9,425 bases of DNA, from contig VSNJ01000154.1 of the NCBI GenBank assembly GCA_009774235.1, positions 1-9,425 on the forward strand, given 5' to 3'. The notes under the pieces were generated by a model. It was not told where the DNA came from, did not search any database, and worked only from the letters and a program-made list of their open reading frames with translations. Both the position numbers and the translations under genes were made by a program. This document shows, in pieces, positions 5,859 to 9,425 of the stretch (position 1 is its first letter; each line of letters opens with the position of its first letter). Source of the stretch: Lachnospiraceae bacterium (lineage in GTDB: Bacteria; Bacillota; Clostridia; Lachnospirales; Lachnospiraceae).

Positions 5859-6494
5859 ATGAAGAAAAGAATATTAATTGCTGTTATGGCAGTTATATTA
5901 TGTGGTACATCTGCAAATTTGACACATGCTGGTGCCAGAAATGACGTGCAGTTACGTACAGAATCCAGAATTCCGGATGATGGCTGGTATGATGTTGGTG
6001 ACTGGGATGACAACGGCAGTACAGATAATGATGGCTGGGATATGGACAATGATTCACAGGATGATAATACAGATGGCTGGGATGATGATTACTGGGATGA
6101 TGACGGCTGGGACGACGACAGCTGGGACGATGATAATGATAATATAGATGACTGGGATACGGATGATGACTGGGAGGAAGATGTAACATTGGCATTAACT
6201 GATATTTCAGTTAATCCAAAGAGTAAAATAATTAAAAAAGGCAAAGTGTTTTATATTGAAATAGTTCCAGCAAATAAGAATGACTGGGTATCTTCTGATG
6301 AGTGGGAAGAAGTTTGTGGGGATAATATTGCAAGTGTAGAGTTTACTTCAACCAAAAGCAGCATTGTCTCAGCAAGTAAGTTTAATGGCAAAATTAAGGG
6401 TAAGAAAAAAGGAACTGCTATAATTAAGACAAAGATTACATTAATAAATAATGAATCTATAGTATTAAAAACAAAAGTTACTGTAAAGAAATAG
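5859..6494 (+). CDS. Secreted Trp/Asp-repeat protein with Big2-like Ig domain
   Basis: This 211-residue protein starts with a signal peptide (1-24, cleavage after THA). Residues 40-108 are a belt with 34 Asp and 9 Trp among 69 residues and no Lys or Arg between 38 and 120; in its core Trp recurs every five residues (74, 79, 84, 89) as WDDDx. Residues 111-211 resemble a bacterial Ig-like Big2 domain: an ISVNP start, SSIVSASKFNGKIKGKKKGT (167-186), and a final strand KTKVTV. No sortase motif, membrane anchor or catalytic motif is seen. AAGGAGG (5846-5852) sits 6 bases before the ATG at 5859; an in-frame ATG at 5853 touches the ribosome site and is rejected. It lies 28 bases after the pseudoenzyme gene and is probably co-transcribed. 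I do not recognise the family; a role in metal or glycan binding, or as extracellular partner of the upstream protein, is inference. Confidence 0.8.
   Translation: MKKRILIAVMAVILCGTSANLTHAGARNDVQLRTESRIPDDGWYDVGDWDDNGSTDNDGWDMDNDSQDDNTDGWDDDYWDDDGWDDDSWDDDNDNIDDWDTDDDWEEDVTLALTDISVNPKSKIIKKGKVFYIEIVPANKNDWVSSDEWEEVCGDNIASVEFTSTKSSIVSASKFNGKIKGKKKGTAIIKTKITLINNESIVLKTKVTVKK
6078..6137 (+). repeat. Four tandem 15-bp units encoding WDDDx
   Basis: Units start with TGG at 6078, 6093, 6108 and 6123 and encode WDDDY, WDDDG, WDDDS and WDDDN. GAT and GAC are mixed between units, so the protein pattern is more conserved than the DNA, which points to selection on the Trp/Asp pattern rather than fresh slippage. 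Confidence 0.8.
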
Positions 6495-6554
6495 CAGCAG
6501 GCTTGTTTTATTTTATAATTTTGCATAGTTTCTGTAAAATATATAAATTTAGCG

Positions 6555-6591
6555 TTATTGTTGCTGGCTATGGAGCGGAAAGTAACAATAA
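6555..6591 (+). other. Unexplained stem-loop between the envelope cassette and the T-box leader
   Basis: TTATTGTTGCT (6555-6565) pairs with AGTAACAATAA (6581-6591) through 11 pairs, one of them G-U, with a 15-base loop. No T run follows on either strand, so it is not a standard terminator. It may end or stabilise the upstream message by another route. The rest of 6495-6625 is AT-rich with no gene that I can support. Confidence 0.5.
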
Positions 6592-6625
6592 ATAATAATT
6601 GTCTGGATTTAGAAATAATTTGTTA

Positions 6626-6654
6626 TTGACATAAGCCAAAATAAATGTTAATAT
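6626..6654 (+). promoter_or_regulatory. ilvBN promoter
   Basis: A perfect TTGACA (6626-6631), a 17-base spacer and TAATAT (6649-6654) preceded by TGT (6646-6648) form a good extended -10 promoter. Transcription would start near 6661, just ahead of T-box Stem I. Confidence 0.75.
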
Positions 6655-6660
6655 CACATA

Positions 6661-6937
6661 AATTAGAAAAATGCAGTGACAGGGAGGAGTACATATTTAC
6701 TGGATGCATAGAGAGAAGATGGCTGGTGTAAATCTTCATTCCGTATATATGGAAGTAGCCTTTGAGCAGTGGACCGAAAGAATTTGTCTGGGTAGGCTCC
6801 AACGGAATTTCCCACCGTTATAAGGGAAACAGTATTAATGGCTTTTTGCCTGCGTACTGGCAGAGTGTGGAATTTTTCTGAATTTAGGTGGTACCGCGGT
6901 TTATCCGTCCTAAGCTTTTTAAGCTTAGGACTTTTTT
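6661..6937 (+). promoter_or_regulatory. T-box riboswitch, probably sensing tRNA-Val
   Basis: The leader shows the canonical parts in order. Stem I has an apex GAAGAT/ATCTTC (6715-6720, 6732-6737) closing the loop GGCUGGUGUAA. Its specifier loop pairs a 5' AGUA (6688-6691) with a 3' GAA (6752-6754). The Stem IIA/B pseudoknot pairs AACGG (6801-6805) with CCGTT (6815-6819), and loop TTTCCC (6808-6813) with GGGAAA (6824-6829). TGCC/GGCA (6847-6850, 6859-6862) is a likely Stem III. The T-box core GGUGGUACCGCG (6887-6898) contains UGGU for pairing with an ACCA tRNA end. The codon after GAA is GUA (6755-6757, Val), followed by the usual purine; the neighbouring frame is the stop UAG. Uncharged tRNA-Val would favour the antiterminator and ilvBN expression. 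T-box identity is near certain; the amino acid is inferred. Confidence 0.93.
6907..6937 (+). terminator. T-box regulated intrinsic terminator
   Basis: GTCCTAAGCTT (6907-6917) and AAGCTTAGGAC (6921-6931) form a perfect 11-bp stem with a TTT loop, followed by six T (6932-6937). Its 5' arm overlaps the 3' arm of the T-box antiterminator (CGTCCT region), so the two structures exclude each other. Confidence 0.95.
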
Positions 6938-7007
6938 AATCCAGTAAACCCTGAATTTATGTTAAAAAGAACCGCAGGCAGTTATTTGCCAGAAGGAGGA
7001 TATAATT

Positions 7008-8735
7008 ATGGTAAAAGGAACAGAACTTTTTGTAAAAGCATTAAGAGAAGAAGGTGTTGACACACTGTTTGCTTATCCAGGAGGGCAGGCAATAGACTTA
7101 TTTGATGCATTGTATGGACTGGAAGATATAGATGTTATTATACCAAGGCATGAACAGGCACTTATACATGCAGCAGATGGTTATGCCCGTTCAACTGGCA
7201 AGACTGGGGTATGCCTTGTTACAAGCGGACCAGGTGCAGCTAATCTTGTAACAGGAATAGCAACTGCTAATTATGACAGTGTGCCTCTTGTATGTTTTAC
7301 AGGGCAGGTACCACTTGGGCTTCTTGGAAACGATGCATTCCAGGAAGTTGATATAGTTGGAATTACAAATAGTATATGCAAATATTCAGTTACAGTAAGA
7401 AAAAGAGAAGACCTTGGAAGAATTATAAAAGAAGCATTTTATATAGCACGTACTGGAAGACCTGGTCCTGTTGTAGTAGACTTGCCTAAAGACATCCAGA
7501 ATGGCCTGGGAAGTGAAGTATATCCAGAAAGTGTAAGTATACGTGGATATAAGCCAAGTGAAGGTGTACATGCAGGCCAGCTTAAAAAGGCAATGGCTGA
7601 ACTTAAGAAAGCAAAGAAGCCACTTTTTCTGGCAGGAGGTGGTGTAAATATAGCAGGTGCCAATGAAAGTATGGAAAAGCTTGTTGATATAACAGGGATA
7701 CCTGTTGTTACTACAATAATGGGTAAAGGTGCAGTGCCATGCGGGCATAGATTATATCTCGGAAACCTTGGTATACATGGAAGTTATGCTGCTAACCATG
7801 CTGTAAACGAATGTGATGTATTATTTTCTATAGGAACACGTTTTAATGACAGAATAACAGGTAAAATAAGTGAGTTTGCGCCAGGTGCCAAGATAATACA
7901 TATTGATGTTGACCCTGCTTCAATATCAAAAAATATTGTAGTTGATATACCAATAGTAGCAGATGCTAAACTTGCAATAGATAAGATATTGGAGTATGTT
8001 GCACCTATGAAAATTAGTAAGTGGGTAGAACAGACAATGGAATGGAAAGAAAAATACCCAGTTAAAATGAAAGAATGCAGGGGGCTTTCACCAGAAACAG
8101 TTATAAGATATATTAATGAGAATTTTGATTCACCAATAATTGCAACAGATGTAGGACAGAACCAGCTTTGGGTAACACAGTATTTTGAGCCATCAGGCAA
8201 TGGCAAACTTCTTACATCAGGCGGGCTTGGAACTATGGGATATGGGCTTCCGGCTGCATTAGGAGCAAAACTGGGCAGTCCAGATAGTACAGTTATTACA
8301 ATTTCTGGTGATGGTGGCATACAGATGAATATACAAGAACTTGCAACAGCAATGGTTTATGGTCTGCAGGTTATAATTGTTGTATTTAATAATGGTTATC
8401 TTGGCAATGTACGCCAGTGGCAGGAGCTTTTTTATGAAAAAAGATATTCAGGTACATGTTTAAGATACCGTAAGAGCTGTAAAAATAACTGCCATGGCTG
8501 TGAAGATGGTGGAAAAAACTGTCCTAAATATATACCTGATTTTATAAAACTTGCTGAGAGTTATGAGGCACATGGGATAAGGATATTTAAAGAAGAAGAT
8601 ATAAAGAAAGCATTTGATTATGCTGCCGGATTTAAAGATTCGCCAACAATTATAGAGTGTATAATAGACAGTGACGCCAATGTATTTCCTATGGTTCCAA
8701 CAGGAAGAGGGCTGTCAGAAATAATTATGTGTTAA
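7008..8735 (+). CDS. ilvB: Acetolactate synthase, large (catalytic) subunit
   Basis: This ThDP- and FAD-dependent cytoplasmic enzyme condenses two pyruvates to 2-acetolactate, or pyruvate with 2-ketobutyrate, the first common step of Val, Leu and Ile synthesis. The 575 residues show the usual three-domain order. The N-terminal domain has FAYPGG (21-26) and RHEQ (47-50) with catalytic Glu49; the central FAD domain spans roughly 190-330 (GTRFNDR, 276-282); the ThDP motif runs from GDG (434-436) to NN (461-462). The following segment reads LGNVRQWQE, where the family usually has LGMVRQWQE. An unusual Cys-rich segment (Cys484, 491, 495, 498, 505) sits just before PDFIKLAESY. AAGGAGGA (6993-7000) lies 7 bases before the ATG. 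The T-box leader upstream and ilvN downstream support the biosynthetic form over the catabolic AlsS. Confidence 0.95.
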   Translation: MVKGTELFVKALREEGVDTLFAYPGGQAIDLFDALYGLEDIDVIIPRHEQALIHAADGYARSTGKTGVCLVTSGPGAANLVTGIATANYDSVPLVCFTGQVPLGLLGNDAFQEVDIVGITNSICKYSVTVRKREDLGRIIKEAFYIARTGRPGPVVVDLPKDIQNGLGSEVYPESVSIRGYKPSEGVHAGQLKKAMAELKKAKKPLFLAGGGVNIAGANESMEKLVDITGIPVVTTIMGKGAVPCGHRLYLGNLGIHGSYAANHAVNECDVLFSIGTRFNDRITGKISEFAPGAKIIHIDVDPASISKNIVVDIPIVADAKLAIDKILEYVAPMKISKWVEQTMEWKEKYPVKMKECRGLSPETVIRYINENFDSPIIATDVGQNQLWVTQYFEPSGNGKLLTSGGLGTMGYGLPAALGAKLGSPDSTVITISGDGGIQMNIQELATAMVYGLQVIIVVFNNGYLGNVRQWQELFYEKRYSGTCLRYRKSCKNNCHGCEDGGKNCPKYIPDFIKLAESYEAHGIRIFKEEDIKKAFDYAAGFKDSPTIIECIIDSDANVFPMVPTGRGLSEIIMC

Positions 8736-8739
8736 TCTG

Positions 8740-8767
8740 ATATACTGTCTGGCAAGATATAGTATAT
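8740..8767 (+). other. Weak stem-loop after ilvB
   Basis: ATATACT (8740-8746) pairs with AGTATAT (8761-8767), with G-U and U-A pairs possible inside. The stem is AT-rich and no T run follows, so it does not look like a terminator between ilvB and ilvN. Confidence 0.3.
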
Positions 8768-8785
8768 ATTATTTGAAGAAAGGAA

Positions 8786-8819
8786 ATATCCCATAAATCT
8801 TGTGTGTAGTATGGGATAT
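8786..8819 (+). promoter_or_regulatory. Perfect 10-bp hairpin abutting the ilvN ribosome site
   Basis: ATATCCCATA (8786-8795) pairs perfectly with TATGGGATAT (8810-8819) around a 14-base loop. It ends one base before GGTGGAG (8820-8826), the ilvN ribosome site, and covers most of an alternative in-frame ATG at 8818. It lacks a T run. A role in setting ilvN translation or in mRNA processing between subunits is inference. Confidence 0.6.
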
Positions 8820-8829
8820 GGTGGAGATT

Positions 8830-9336
8830 ATGGAAGTTAAAAAACGTTGGATATCACTTTATGTTGAGAACCAGATAGGTGTACTTGCTAAAATATCAGG
8901 AATGTTTGCTGCAAAATCATATAACCTTGATACCCTTACTGTTGGTGAAACACAAGACCCTTCTATTTCAAGGATGACAATAGGCCTTACAAGTGATGAT
9001 ATGACATTTGAACAGATAAAAAAACAGCTTAACCGTAATGTAGTAGTAATAAAAGTAATTGATATTTCAGAAGTTCCTATCCATAAAAAAGAACTTTTGT
9101 ATATAAAAGTGAATAGTTGTTCAGATAAAGATAAATCTGAAATATTCAGGATAGCACAGGCATTTTCTCTTGATATAATTGACTATAGCAGAAATTCAGT
9201 GCTTGTACAATGTGTTAAGACAGAGGATAAAAATAATGATATGATAGCACTTTTTAACAAGACATTTATAAACAGGATTGAAGTAGTACGTGGAGGCAGT
9301 GTTGCAATAGAAGCACTGTCATTAAATGACAGGTAG
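8830..9336 (+). CDS. ilvN: Acetolactate synthase, small (regulatory) subunit
   Basis: The small subunit binds the IlvB catalytic subunit, raises its activity and confers feedback inhibition, usually by valine. Counted from the ATG at 8830 it has 168 residues, normal for the family. Residues about 5-75 form the N-terminal ACT domain, starting WISLYVENQIGVLAKISGMF (7-26), with the NLDTLTVGETQDPSISRMTI segment (32-51) typical of IlvN/IlvH. The C-terminal half (about 78-168) is the second conserved domain, ending VVRGGSVAIEALSL. The start is chosen for GTGGAG (8821-8826) just upstream, although the 3-base gap after GGAG is short; ATG 8818 is in frame but inside a hairpin and has no good ribosome site. 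It follows ilvB by 94 bases, with no terminator between, so it is in the T-box-controlled operon. The symbol ilvH would serve equally well. Confidence 0.93.
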   Translation: MEVKKRWISLYVENQIGVLAKISGMFAAKSYNLDTLTVGETQDPSISRMTIGLTSDDMTFEQIKKQLNRNVVVIKVIDISEVPIHKKELLYIKVNSCSDKDKSEIFRIAQAFSLDIIDYSRNSVLVQCVKTEDKNNDMIALFNKTFINRIEVVRGGSVAIEALSLNDR

Positions 9337-9425
9337 AATGTAATATACAGGTAATTAATTATTAGTTAATACTTATAAAATTTTCTATACAAAAATATAT
9401 TATTTGTAGTATAATATTATAGTAA
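9337..9425. other. AT-rich end of window, no gene seen
   Basis: These 89 bases after ilvN contain no convincing terminator. A TATAAT at 9410-9415 could be the -10 box of a promoter for a gene beyond the window, but no clear -35 stands 16-18 bases upstream. The ilv operon may continue past the edge. Confidence 0.3.

Noticed and set aside
5859..5906. Possible lipoprotein signal at Cys15 of the Trp/Asp protein
   Set aside because: The residues before the Cys (Val-Ile-Leu) do not make a lipobox, which needs Gly, Ala or Ser at -1; a standard signal peptidase site after Ala24 fits better.
4973..6049. Minus-strand open frame of 358 codons rich in Phe and Ile, opposite the pseudoenzyme tail
   Set aside because: It is the complement of Lys/Glu/Asn-rich codons (AAA, GAA, AAT), which gives Phe and Ile runs automatically. 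No ribosome site or recognisable family was seen, and the + strand frame has a clear gene.
5893..6195. Minus-strand frame rich in His, Pro and Ser opposite the WDDDx repeat
   Set aside because: Produced by complementing the repeated GAT/GAC/TGG codons; it has no start signals and no independent support.
7784..8320. Minus-strand frame of 178 codons inside ilvB
   Set aside because: It overlaps conserved ilvB coding sequence, including the ThDP motif, and shows no family resemblance or ribosome site.
9354..9370. ATTAA...TTAAT inverted repeat as an ilvN terminator
   Set aside because: Only five A-T pairs with no T run; too weak to terminate and expected by chance in AT-rich DNA.

Overview
The window reads as a low-GC, AT-rich Firmicute chromosome, most likely a gut-type Clostridia and probably Lachnospiraceae. 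The grounds are strong AGGAGG ribosome sites, heavy use of ATA (Ile) and AGG (Arg) codons, a T-box leader, a degenerate HPr-like protein and an AraC regulator of a type familiar from that family. All genes are on the + strand. No mobile element, tRNA, rRNA or CRISPR array is visible. The species cannot be named from sequence alone.

Left part (1-3001): a family 6 (hypoxanthine/deoxyinosine type) DNA glycosylase with its own promoter, then phosphate acetyltransferase (pta) followed 7 bases later by an AraC-family regulator that has no obvious ribosome site of its own and may be translationally coupled to pta. The usual partner ackA is not in the window.

Middle (3002-3550): a small HPr-like protein that has lost the phosphocarrier histidine but keeps the regulatory-serine motif. 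Short repeats lie upstream of it, overlapping its candidate -35 box. It ends in a strong intrinsic terminator. A good promoter for the next unit is nested in that terminator, with its -35 in the terminator loop.

Centre (3551-6494): a two-gene envelope cassette. The first gene encodes an exported serine-hydrolase-like domain in which all three catalytic motifs are broken, followed by three membrane helices and a 265-residue, charge-segregated, low-complexity tail predicted to be cytoplasmic. The second gene, 28 bases later, encodes a secreted protein with a Trp/Asp repeat belt and a C-terminal Big2-like Ig domain. This pair is the best candidate for an undescribed system.

Right part (6495-9425): an amino-acid biosynthesis operon. 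A promoter and a complete T-box riboswitch (Stem I, IIA/B pseudoknot, antiterminator, terminator; inferred specifier GUA, Val) precede ilvB and ilvN, the large and small subunits of acetolactate synthase. IlvB carries an unusual five-cysteine segment near the end of its ThDP domain. The ilvB-ilvN gap holds a perfect 10-bp hairpin next to the ilvN ribosome site. The last 89 bases hold no gene.
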